DNA of 64,000 nt, taken from assembly GCF_016406105.1 (NCBI RefSeq), contig NZ_CP066308.1, forward strand, positions 941,501 through 1,005,500, read 5' to 3'. The translations under genes and the position numbers were made by a program. Shown in pieces: positions 18,179 through 25,375 of the stretch (the first letter of the stretch is position 1; every line of letters starts with the position of its first letter). Source of the stretch: Brevibacillus composti (GTDB taxonomy: Bacteria; Bacillota; Bacilli; Brevibacillales; Brevibacillaceae). The notes under the pieces are model-generated. The model was not told the origin of the DNA. It was given only the letters and a program-made list of their open reading frames with translations, and did not search any database.

Positions 18179-18400
18179 ATGCGGGACATTTTGCTTGAGA
18201 AGATTGAACTCCTTCGACAGCGTATGGTTAGTATGGGGTTAGAGTTTGGGTTAGATCATCCAGAGGTTCTGGAATACAGTAAACAAATTGATCAACTTCA
18301 CAACGAACTGAACCAATTGGATCATAATCTGTCCAAGGCAGGGAAGAAAAAGCAGGCTTATTGTTTTTACTTTATGGATAATAAGGCTTATTTTGCATAG
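18179..18400 (+). CDS. Spo0E-like aspartyl-phosphate phosphatase
   Basis: 73 residues. Two predicted helices carry the Spo0E family pattern: LLEKIELLRQRMVSMG, then HPEVLEYSKQIDQLHNEL, with SKQID at the place of the SQELD signature. Family members dephosphorylate Spo0A~P and delay entry into sporulation. The ATG at 18179 has AGGAGG 11 bases upstream. The gene has its own promoter and terminator. Confidence 0.88.
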   Translation: MRDILLEKIELLRQRMVSMGLEFGLDHPEVLEYSKQIDQLHNELNQLDHNLSKAGKKKQAYCFYFMDNKAYFA

Positions 18401-18421
18401 GAGGGGCGACCCTCTTTTTTT
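18401..18421 (+). terminator. Terminator of the Spo0E-like gene
   Basis: GAGGG-gcga-CCCTC stem followed by seven T. Confidence 0.75.
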
Positions 18422-18471
18422 GCTGTCTTCCTCTGTCTGCATAATCAGGCACGTCAAAGTGCAGCGCAGTC

Positions 18472-18501
18472 TTGAGAGCGGAGCCGTTTCTTAGGTATAC
18501 T
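18472..18501 (+). promoter_or_regulatory. Promoter of yutM
   Basis: TTGAGA (18472-18477), 18-base spacer, TATACT (18496-18501). Confidence 0.55.
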
Positions 18502-18553
18502 GAAAGAAGAACGCCGCATCCTAGTACAAAACGGCTGACAAGGAGGGAAACGA

Positions 18554-18913
18554 ATGATTACCATATCCGAGCAAGCCGCCCTGAAGGTAAAAGAAATGCT
18601 GGCGGCGGAAAACAACCCGAACCTGTTTTTGCGTGTGGGTGTCCGTCCCGGAGGCTGCAGCGGCTTCACCTACGGCATGGGATGGGACCAAGAGATCAAA
18701 GAAGGGGACGAAACCTTCGAGCAGAACGGAATCAAGATTGTTGTCGATAAAGACAGCTACCCATATATCAAAGGCACCGAGATCGATTTCAAGGAATCCC
18801 TGATGGGCGGAGGCTTCTCCATCCAAAATCCGAACGCGGTGGCAAGCTGCGGCTGCGGGGCGTCCTTCAAGACGGCGCTGGCCGAGGGCAAAGCGGAAAA
18901 GTGTGACGACTAA
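18554..18913 (+). CDS. yutM: A-type Fe-S carrier (HesB/IscA family, YutM)
   Basis: 119 residues of the A-type iron-sulfur carrier family. The three cluster-binding cysteines are present: one in PGGCSGFTYG (near 34) and two in SCGCGASF (near 100). It would deliver Fe-S clusters to apo-proteins. AGGAGG lies about 8 bases before the ATG. Together with NifU-like yutI 9 kb upstream it suggests accessory Fe-S assembly factors scattered in this region. Confidence 0.92.
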   Translation: MITISEQAALKVKEMLAAENNPNLFLRVGVRPGGCSGFTYGMGWDQEIKEGDETFEQNGIKIVVDKDSYPYIKGTEIDFKESLMGGGFSIQNPNAVASCGCGASFKTALAEGKAEKCDD

Positions 18914-18920
18914 CGGCAAG

Positions 18921-18979
18921 AAACCCCTGAGGTGAATGATGCGTTGACCAAACGCACGGATCGCCAAAGGGGTTTTTTT
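18921..18979 (+). terminator. Terminator of yutM
   Basis: AACCCCT/AGGGGTT outer stem with an inner GCGTT/AACGC hairpin, followed by T7. Confidence 0.65.
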
Positions 18980-19004
18980 CCGTTTGTCTTCTCTCTTTTT
19001 CCCC

Positions 19005-19032
19005 TTGCGCTTTCCGAGAAAGAGAGTAAAAT
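19005..19032 (+). promoter_or_regulatory. Promoter of the YolD-like gene
   Basis: TTGCGC (19005-19010), 16-base spacer, TAAAAT (19027-19032). Confidence 0.6.
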
Positions 19033-19033
19033 A

Positions 19034-19047
19034 AGAACAAACGTTCC
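19034..19047 (+). promoter_or_regulatory. LexA (DinR) box
   Basis: AGAACAAACGTTCC keeps both GAAC and GTTC half-sites with the required four-base spacing of the Bacillota LexA consensus CGAACN4GTTCG. It abuts the -10 element, where LexA would block the start of transcription. Confidence 0.7.
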
Positions 19048-19064
19048 TATCGGAGGGTGCAAGA

Positions 19065-19433
19065 ATGGCCAAAAACATCGAAGATTTTTCGGAGCGGATG
19101 CAATCTCTCTATCCCCCGCAGACCGCGGCAATCCCCGAAACAGACGAGGCGCCTGCGGAGACGGCGTGGATCGCCCGACCTGTGGTGGAGGAGGATGATT
19201 TCGGCGAGATGTGTTTTCGCGTGTACGACTCGACACAGTACGATTACGCCATTACGGTCTCCTGGTTTTCGGAAAAAGAGGGCGGACGGGGCGTGGTGGA
19301 AACGGCCTGGGGAGTCGTTCGCAATATCGATCCGAACCAGCGGAAATTCAAGCTGGTGAACGACTGGGAAGCGCGATGGATTGCCGTCGAAGATCTGGTC
19401 CGCGTGGTAAAGACAAAAAGCGGCAGCTGCTGA
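19065..19433 (+). CDS. YolD-like protein, predicted SOS-regulated
   Basis: 122 residues. The C-terminal half (VSWFSEKEGGRGVVETAWGV... to WIAVEDLVRV) has the beta-strand pattern of the YolD-like family, small proteins often encoded next to Y-family polymerases (UvrX/YqjW) and induced by DNA damage. The LexA box at its promoter fits that. No Y-family polymerase gene is adjacent, so it may act in trans. A GGAGGG site precedes the ATG. Confidence 0.75.
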   Translation: MAKNIEDFSERMQSLYPPQTAAIPETDEAPAETAWIARPVVEEDDFGEMCFRVYDSTQYDYAITVSWFSEKEGGRGVVETAWGVVRNIDPNQRKFKLVNDWEARWIAVEDLVRVVKTKSGSC

Positions 19434-19508
19434 CTGCTGAATGCGGGGAGACATCCCGAATGGTCGCCGGAGCAGCTAAGGCCACGCAGAGCCCCCCAAG
19501 ATCGCCCC

Positions 19509-19546
19509 AAAAACCCCAAGCGAGTTCATGGCTCCTTGGGGTTTTT
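19509..19546. terminator. Bidirectional terminator between YolD-like and anti-sigma genes
   Basis: AAAAACCCCAAG/CTTGGGGTTTTT perfect 12-bp stem. Confidence 0.85.
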
Positions 19547-19581
19547 CGTCGGGCAGGGAGGGTAGGCTGCTGCGGAGTGTA

Positions 19582-19661
19582 TCCGGGCGGGCAAAGCTAT
19601 GTCCGGACAGGCGAAACTGGATCGGGGCAGGCGAAACTGCATCCGGGCAGACAAAGCTACG
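19582..19661. repeat. Four tandem 20-bp repeats
   Basis: Four head-to-tail units of exactly 20 bases, consensus TCCGGGCAGGCAAAGCTGCG, at 19582, 19602, 19622 and 19642. Units 1 and 4 share the AAAGCTA form, and units 2 and 3 share the GAAACTG form. The array reaches into the last codons of the anti-sigma gene. There are no spacers, so it is not a CRISPR. Confidence 0.75.
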
Positions 19662-20775
19662 ATGACGGGTCGATGCTTCGCAAATACTCCCGCACAGCCT
19701 GATCGACATCCCGGCTCTCGACCAGCTCCGCGCCATCCTCTGTCACGCGATACGTCCAATAGCTGGGGATCGAGCGCTCGCCGCCTGCTGCGTCCTTGAC
19801 CGTCCAGTTGCGCTCGAAGGTAACCAAATAGCTGTCGCGGGTCGCCAGCTTTACTTTTGTCCGCAGCGATGTGGCCGCGTTCGTTTTAGGCAGATCGGGG
19901 ATGGGGGCGTCGATGGCTTCATCTGTCTTCGCCGGGAAGCCGGGCTGCTTGGCCAGCGCCAGGTCGATGGCTTCCTGAACCGTAAATTCCTTGTCGCGGT
20001 ACAGCTCCTCGAAAGAAGGCTCGCCGCCCTGCAGGCCCCAGATGAGGAAAAAGCGGCCGTCATAGTTTTTCGTCAGTCCCATGTTAAAGTAGGGGCTCCA
20101 GGCGGTGCTGGTGCCAGCCTCGATGCCTTCTTCCCGAGGCGTCCCGAACGCAGGTGCGTAAAAGGCCTCCAGGCGCTCTTTCTCCTGCGTGATCCCGGCC
20201 TCGTCGGTGCTCTCGATCTGATAGCGCGCGGCGTACAGAAAGCCGTGTTGAAAATGGAGCGAGAGCTCGGCCTGATCGTCTCCCAGAGTGACCGGCATGG
20301 TGGCTTGATGCAAACCGGCTTCTCCCAGGCCATCCAGTCCGCCCTGGGGCCCCAGCTCGCCCAGCTCGGGGAAGAGCGCTTTCGCTTCGGCGTACGTCAT
20401 GCCCAGCGAAAACACCTGATACAGCGCCAGCTTGTCGGCTTCCGTCTGCCACGCGATTCGCTGAGGGGGGACGTCAGGGAGCTGAACAGTCTCGTGGGGA
20501 GTAAGCGCCCGGAGTGGAGCAGGGCTCGGAGGAGTATCTACCTGGTTTGGATCCGCCTGTGGCAGGGAGAGCGGTTGTACCAAAAGAAACCAAGCGCAGG
20601 CGGCCGCGATGCCAGCGAAGGCCCAGCCCCGGGCAGAACTTCTCCTGGGTCTCTTTTGCGCGGCGTGGGCCGCCAGGACGCGCTGCTCCAGCACGGCGGC
20701 TTCCTCCGGCGTGAGCTTGAGCGTTTGACGGACCAGTTCTTTACGTTGTTTTAGCTGTTGCTCCAGGATATCCAA
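19657..20775 (-). CDS. Probable anti-sigma factor, single membrane span
   Basis: 372 residues. The cytosolic N-terminus (1-48) is helical and basic, followed by one membrane helix (GWAFAGIAAACAWFLLV, about 50-66), a Pro-rich linker and a large extracytoplasmic domain. It starts with TTG at 20775 (AGGAGG 9 bases upstream) inside the end of the ECF sigma gene, with a 25-base overlap. This is the usual arrangement of a co-translated sigma/anti-sigma pair. The sensed signal is unknown and there is no zinc-binding HxxxCxxC motif. Confidence 0.75.
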   Translation of the reverse strand: MDILEQQLKQRKELVRQTLKLTPEEAAVLEQRVLAAHAAQKRPRRSSARGWAFAGIAAACAWFLLVQPLSLPQADPNQVDTPPSPAPLRALTPHETVQLPDVPPQRIAWQTEADKLALYQVFSLGMTYAEAKALFPELGELGPQGGLDGLGEAGLHQATMPVTLGDDQAELSLHFQHGFLYAARYQIESTDEAGITQEKERLEAFYAPAFGTPREEGIEAGTSTAWSPYFNMGLTKNYDGRFFLIWGLQGGEPSFEELYRDKEFTVQEAIDLALAKQPGFPAKTDEAIDAPIPDLPKTNAATSLRTKVKLATRDSYLVTFERNWTVKDAAGGERSIPSYWTYRVTEDGAELVESRDVDQAVREYLRSIDPSS

Positions 20776-21260
20776 TCCTGATCTCCTCCTTTCAACGATT
20801 GTCGCAGCTTTTCCAATCCGCGCATCAGCCTGACGCGCACCGTCGATTCCTTTACCCCCAGCAGCACGGCAATCTCCGGGGTTTTTACCTCTTCAAAATA
20901 ATAGAGAACGATGACTTCCCTGTACTTGGTGGAGAGGGCCATGACATTTTTCAGCAGTTCGTCGTTTTGGAACTGCTTCATGACCTGATGCTCGATCGAG
21001 TCTGAGGCGTCTTTCTCAAAAAAGGTAGAGGTGAGCATCAGTTTGCGGTGATTCCATGATTTCAGGTAATCTTTGGCGGTATTGATGGCAATCCGGTACA
21101 GCCAGGTCTCCGGGCGGGCTTCATGGCGGAAGGTATCCATTTTCTGAAAGGCTTTGACGAATACTTCCTGCGTCAAATCTTCCGCGGTGGCCCTGTTTTT
21201 GACATAGTAATAGGTGGTCCGAAAGACCAGGCCATGGTATTCGGCCATCCACTCCTTCAT
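20751..21260 (-). CDS. ECF-type sigma factor
   Basis: 169 residues with sigma region 2 (VKNRATAEDLTQEVFVKAFQKMDTF) and region 4 (ALSTKYREVIVLYYFEEVKTPEIAVLLG...VRVRLMRGLEKL). It would direct RNA polymerase to envelope-stress-type promoters once freed from the membrane partner encoded next to it. The start is uncertain. A full anti-SD match AGGAGGTGATC lies at about 21297-21307, but the only start close to it is a GTG at 21302 within the site. I took the ATG at 21260 (MKEWMAEYHG), where family homology begins. Confidence 0.85.
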   Translation of the reverse strand: MKEWMAEYHGLVFRTTYYYVKNRATAEDLTQEVFVKAFQKMDTFRHEARPETWLYRIAINTAKDYLKSWNHRKLMLTSTFFEKDASDSIEHQVMKQFQNDELLKNVMALSTKYREVIVLYYFEEVKTPEIAVLLGVKESTVRVRLMRGLEKLRQSLKGGDQDWISWSNS

Positions 21261-21515
21261 GATGTGCTCACTCTTTTTGGACAGCGGCTCTAAGGGGATC
21301 ACCTCCTCTATCTCTGTTGATTTGACGAGGGCAGCGGCGCGAATGCTACAGAAAAAAAGGCAGCCAACTCTTTCCTCTTTCTAATTTCTTCCAAAGTTCA
21401 CCAATCGTTCGTCGGTTCGTCAAACTTCGTTCACAGCTTACCAGATTCTGGGCGCCTCTTTTCGATACAATGAAAGTGTAAACGTTGCAATCAATGCATG
21501 AAAGAAGGGTGCCTT

Positions 21516-21920
21516 ATGAAAAAAACGTGGGGTTTACTGATTTCGGCTGTAGCTATCTCTGCGATGCTGGCAGGCTGCGGAGCAGACAAAAAAGAAACAG
21601 CGGCAGGAGGCGGCGAGCAGGCTCCGGCGGCCAGCGGCGAGCAGGCTGCGGCAAGCGCTGACAATACGATCAATATCGAAGCCAGTAACTGGAAGTTCAA
21701 CCAGGATACCTTTGAGGTAAAAGCGGGCGAGCCCATTACGATCAACTTCAAGTCTACAGAAGGCTACCACGGAATTGGCATTGAAGGTCTCGATGTCGAT
21801 ATTCAAAATGAGGGCAGCAAAACCATTACCGTGGACAAAGCAGGAGAGTACAAGATTTTCTGCAACGTCCTGTGTGGACCTGACCACGGCAAAATGATCG
21901 CGACGCTTGTCGTAAAATAA
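21516..21920 (+). CDS. Cupredoxin-like lipoprotein with a CuA-type copper motif
   Basis: 134 residues. A lipoprotein signal peptide with lipobox LAGC (Cys21) is followed by a low-complexity Gly/Ala/Glu linker (24-50), then a cupredoxin domain with GYHGIGI (His85) and CNVLCGPDHGKM (C116, C120, H124, M127). The Cys-X3-Cys-X3-His-X2-Met plus an upstream His is the binuclear CuA ligand set of cytochrome oxidase subunit II. No membrane helices or oxidase genes are nearby. It could carry electrons or copper at the outer membrane face. AAGAAGGGTG precedes the ATG. Confidence 0.85.
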   Translation: MKKTWGLLISAVAISAMLAGCGADKKETAAGGGEQAPAASGEQAAASADNTINIEASNWKFNQDTFEVKAGEPITINFKSTEGYHGIGIEGLDVDIQNEGSKTITVDKAGEYKIFCNVLCGPDHGKMIATLVVK

Positions 21921-21956
21921 CGGAACATCAGAAAATGGAATAAAAGGAAAAAAACA

Positions 21957-21990
21957 AGCACTTCGGCTGTGTTCGGCCGGGGTGTTTTTT
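21957..21990 (+). terminator. Terminator of the cupredoxin gene
   Basis: GCAC-ttc-GGC...GCC-gg-GGTG hairpin followed by a T run. Confidence 0.6.
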
Positions 21991-22107
21991 TATGTATAGT
22001 GAAAATATGAAGGTCAAAATGAATTTTTGAATGGAATATTCATCCAAATTCCGTTCTGGACTGCCAAGCCGATTTTAAAAAAGAGTACCCCTAGCAAAAA
22101 AAAACGC

Positions 22108-22136
22108 GTGACAGAACGTTCACAGATAAATATAAT
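22108..22136 (+). promoter_or_regulatory. Promoter of the amino-acid ABC operon
   Basis: GTGACA (22108-22113), 17-base spacer, perfect TATAAT (22131-22136), about 90 bases before the ATPase gene. Confidence 0.65.
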
Positions 22137-22234
22137 CAAAACAGAAACTATTTTCACAATTCGGAAATGTATAGTTATGCACCGAATTGCTTGGTTTAAT
22201 CACTTGAACAGCTGGAAGGGGGGCACACATCGAA

Positions 22235-22957
22235 GTGATTGAAGTAAAAAAATTAGTCAAGTCGTTTGGTTCATTGACAGTCTTAAAAGGCGTCGACCTG
22301 ACTGTCGCTGAAAAAGAAGTAGTCGTGCTGCTGGGTGCCAGCGGTTCCGGAAAAAGCACGCTGCTGCGGTGTCTGAACTTTTTGGAGACGCTTGATTCGG
22401 GAGAAATCCGCATCGATGGACAGGTGATCGATCCGAAGAAAACGGACCTGAACAAATTTCGGGCGGAAGTAGGCATGGTGTTCCAGCATTTTAACCTGTT
22501 TCCGCACAAGACGGCACTGGAAAATGTGATCGAGGCGCCGATCTTTGTGAAAAAGGTTCCCCCCAGCCAAGCGAGAGAAGAAGGGTACGCCCTGCTGGAA
22601 AAGGTGGGCATGAAGGATAAGGCTGACGTCTATCCGGACATGCTGTCGGGCGGACAGAAGCAGCGGGTGGCGATCGCACGGGCATTGGCGATGAAGCCGC
22701 GAATCATGCTGTTTGACGAACCGACCTCGGCGCTGGACCCGGAGCTGGTTGGCGAAGTGCTGCAGGTGATGAAGCAGCTGGCGAAGGAAGGCATGACGAT
22801 GGTGGTGGTCACGCACGAGATGGGCTTTGCGCGTGAAGTGGCCGACCGGGCGGTCTTCATGGACGGCGGCGTCATTCTGGAGCAAGGACAGCCTTCCGAA
22901 TTTTTCACCAATCCGCGGCATGAGCGGACCCGACAGTTTTTGCAGAGTATTTTGTAA
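22235..22957 (+). CDS. Polar amino-acid ABC transporter, ATP-binding protein
   Basis: 240-residue ABC ATPase of the GlnQ/ArtM/TcyN class. Walker A is GASGSGKST (near 32), Q-loop VFQHFN, signature [15 protein letters not shown], Walker [13 protein letters not shown] and switch His in VVTHEM. GTG start at 22235 with AAGGGGGG about 11 bases upstream. First gene of a binding-protein-dependent uptake operon (ATPase, binding lipoprotein, permease). The substrate is probably a polar amino acid or cystine. Confidence 0.93.
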   Translation: MIEVKKLVKSFGSLTVLKGVDLTVAEKEVVVLLGASGSGKSTLLRCLNFLETLDSGEIRIDGQVIDPKKTDLNKFRAEVGMVFQHFNLFPHKTALENVIEAPIFVKKVPPSQAREEGYALLEKVGMKDKADVYPDMLSGGQKQRVAIARALAMKPRIMLFDEPTSALDPELVGEVLQVMKQLAKEGMTMVVVTHEMGFAREVADRAVFMDGGVILEQGQPSEFFTNPRHERTRQFLQSIL

Positions 22958-22978
22958 ACCAAAAAAGGGGGCTTTCAC

Positions 22979-23785
22979 ATGATGAAAAGAAAATGGACAA
23001 TGGCACTCCTCTCTACCCTGCTGCTGGGCTCGCTGGCACTGTCTGCCTGTGGTTCCTCTACTTCCTCTCAACCCAGCGGAGATGCAGGCAAGGAAGGCGC
23101 CAAGCAAGACTTTACTTATGCGATGAGCGGTGTTTACAAGCCGTTTAACTTTAAAGAAAACGGAGAGCTGATGGGCTTCGACGTGGAGATCGGAAAGGCC
23201 TTGGCCGAAAAAATGGGGATGAACCCTGTGCCGATCACCAACCCGTTTGAGACGATCATTCAGGGATTGCAGGCGAAAAAATACGATACGGTCATCGGCA
23301 GCTTGACGATTACTCCTGAGCGGGAAAAAGCGGTAGCGTTTTCAAATGTCTACTATCGCTCCGGCGCCCAGATCTTCGTCGCCGCTGACAACGACACGAT
23401 CAAATCAGCCGAAGATCTGAAAGGCAAAAAAATCGGCGTGCAAAAAGCATCCAGCTATGAGCAACAGGCGCTGAAACTGACCGACAAGAGCAATATCACG
23501 ACGTTTGACAGCGACGTTACGGCGCTGATGGATATTTCCACCGGCCGCCTGGATGCCGTGATCACCGACCAGATGGTAGGCTTCCGCTACATGAAGGAAG
23601 TGCCGGGCAAAATCAAGGATGTCGGCGAGCCGCTCAGCAAGGACAACCAGGCCATCGCCTTGCGCAAAGATGACAAGGAATTGTTGGAAAAGGTAAACAA
23701 GGCCCTGGATGAGATCATCAAAGACGGTACCTACCAGAAAATCAGTGAAAAATGGTTTGGACGCGACATTTTGGGAAGTGAATAA
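22979..23785 (+). CDS. Amino-acid ABC transporter substrate-binding lipoprotein
   Basis: 268 residues. Signal peptide with lipobox LSAC (Cys near 24), Ser-rich linker, then a family 3 solute-binding domain. YKPFNFKENGELMGFDVEIGKALAEKMG near 45 is the typical first lobe, and ITPEREKAVAFSN follows. It would be anchored outside the membrane and feed the permease encoded next. The gene starts 21 bases after the ATPase gene. Confidence 0.92.
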   Translation: MMKRKWTMALLSTLLLGSLALSACGSSTSSQPSGDAGKEGAKQDFTYAMSGVYKPFNFKENGELMGFDVEIGKALAEKMGMNPVPITNPFETIIQGLQAKKYDTVIGSLTITPEREKAVAFSNVYYRSGAQIFVAADNDTIKSAEDLKGKKIGVQKASSYEQQALKLTDKSNITTFDSDVTALMDISTGRLDAVITDQMVGFRYMKEVPGKIKDVGEPLSKDNQAIALRKDDKELLEKVNKALDEIIKDGTYQKISEKWFGRDILGSE

Positions 23786-23849
23786 CCTTTCCGTACCAGC
23801 CGGGCGTCTTTAGCGGACGCCTCTATTTTTTAAACCGGGGTGAACCAAT

Positions 23850-24539
23850 ATGTTTGACATCCTTTTGTCCACCTATCCTATGTTTTTGGAAGCCACTTAT
23901 TTGACTCTCCGGCTGACGTTGATTTCGCTTTTGATGGGATGCGGTGTGGGTCTTGTTTTCGCCTTTTTTCGCATCTCCAATTCCAAGCTGTTGCAATCCA
24001 TCGCTCATGTGTACATCACGATCATCCGGGGAACGCCGCTGATCGTTCAAATCGCCGTACTCTACTTCGGACTGTCGGGAGCGATTACGCTTTCCTCCTT
24101 CTGGGCGGGAGCCATCGCACTGGCCGTTCACAACGGCGCCTATATTTCGGAGATTTTCCGCGGAGCCATCCAGTCGATTGACCGCGGCCAGATGGAGGCT
24201 GCCAAGTCGCTGGGGATGCCGACGCCGCTTGCGATGCGCCGGATCATCCTGCCGCAAGCCTTCAGACGTGCCATTCCACCGCTTGGCAACCAGTTTATCA
24301 TCGGGCTGAAAGACTCTTCCCTGGTCGCCTATGTCGGCATGCAGGATTTGTGGGGAACCGCGCTGAGCGAAGCTGCCTCCAACTACCGGCAGCTGGACAC
24401 TTACGCGGTAGTGGGTCTCTACTACCTGGTGCTGGTTCTGATCTTCACGTACGTGGTCAATCGTCTGGAAAAGCGCCTGAACACCAGTTTGGGACGCAGA
24501 AAGAAGCAAAGTCAGGCCGATGCTTCCCAAGCGGCCTAA
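23850..24539 (+). CDS. Amino-acid ABC transporter permease
   Basis: 229 residues, about five membrane helices, with the HisM/GlnP-type signature (GTPLIVQIAVLYFGLSG) and an EAA loop (EAAKSLGMPTPLAMRRIILPQA) that docks the ATPase. The sequence ends with a short polar tail. It is the last transport gene of the operon. A CCGGGGTG site precedes the ATG. Confidence 0.92.
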   Translation: MFDILLSTYPMFLEATYLTLRLTLISLLMGCGVGLVFAFFRISNSKLLQSIAHVYITIIRGTPLIVQIAVLYFGLSGAITLSSFWAGAIALAVHNGAYISEIFRGAIQSIDRGQMEAAKSLGMPTPLAMRRIILPQAFRRAIPPLGNQFIIGLKDSSLVAYVGMQDLWGTALSEAASNYRQLDTYAVVGLYYLVLVLIFTYVVNRLEKRLNTSLGRRKKQSQADASQAA

Positions 24540-24558
24540 GGAACGGGAGTAATGACAA

Positions 24559-25293
24559 ATGGTACAGTCAATCGACAGGGCAATGGAGATCATATCGGTA
24601 TTGGTCTCTGACGAAACAAAAACGGATTGGTCTATCTCGGAGCTGTCCCAAGCCACCTCCCTACCGCTCAGTACCTTGCATCGCATTTTGGGTTCGCTGA
24701 TCTCGCATGGACTGACCAGCCAGGACCCGGTAACCAAGCACTACCGGATCGGCCACACCTGGATCACCATCGGGATGCGGCTGCTGGACAAGATCGATTT
24801 TCGCTACGTCGCGAAGCCTGTCATGGAACGCCTCGCTCGAGAGGTAGAGGAAAGCATCTGCCTGAACATTCCGAGCGGGCTGGAGGGCTTGTTGATCGAT
24901 AAGGTGGAAAGTCCGCTCAAGCTGCGCGTCGCGGAAGATCTGGGAGATCGGATACCGCTGACGGTGGGCGCTCCCAATAAAGCCATGCTGGCATTTATGC
25001 CGAAGATGGAGGTAGAGCGGATCGTCGAGCAGCTTGTTCCTGCGGAGCAGAGAGCCGATTTCTTCAAGCAGCTCAGTGCGATTAAGGAAAAGGGCTATGC
25101 AATCAGCTATAGTGAGCGCACAGAAGGGACGACGGCGATCGGCGCACCGGTACTCGGGCGCAATCGCAAGGTAGTGGGGGCTCTGTCGATCAATGCGGTT
25201 GCCTTCCGCATCACGGAGGACAGGATGCCGACACTGATCGCAAAAGTTCGGGAGGCGGCGGAGGAAATCTCGCTGCTGATCGGGAATAACTGA
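24559..25293 (+). CDS. IclR-family transcriptional regulator
   Basis: 244 residues. N-terminal winged helix (WSISELSQATSLPLSTLHRILGSL, residues 15-50) and C-terminal IclR effector domain (AIGAPVLGRNRKVVGALSINAV). It starts 19 bases after the permease and precedes a RocB-type gene, so it probably controls this uptake/catabolic cluster in response to a small ligand. The ligand is unknown. Confidence 0.9.
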   Translation: MVQSIDRAMEIISVLVSDETKTDWSISELSQATSLPLSTLHRILGSLISHGLTSQDPVTKHYRIGHTWITIGMRLLDKIDFRYVAKPVMERLAREVEESICLNIPSGLEGLLIDKVESPLKLRVAEDLGDRIPLTVGAPNKAMLAFMPKMEVERIVEQLVPAEQRADFFKQLSAIKEKGYAISYSERTEGTTAIGAPVLGRNRKVVGALSINAVAFRITEDRMPTLIAKVREAAEEISLLIGNN

Positions 25294-25375
25294 TAGGTGG
25301 AGGCCCCCGGCCGCCTATTTTTTGCCCTGTTGATAGAAAATGATTCCACAATACGGAAAGACGAGGGAGTCCGCA

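Noticed and set aside
19582..19661. CRISPR array
   Set aside because: Units are directly tandem with no spacers and no cas genes.
23823..24737. 304-codon open frame antisense to the ABC permease and IclR genes
   Set aside because: Antisense shadow; covers two well-supported genes.
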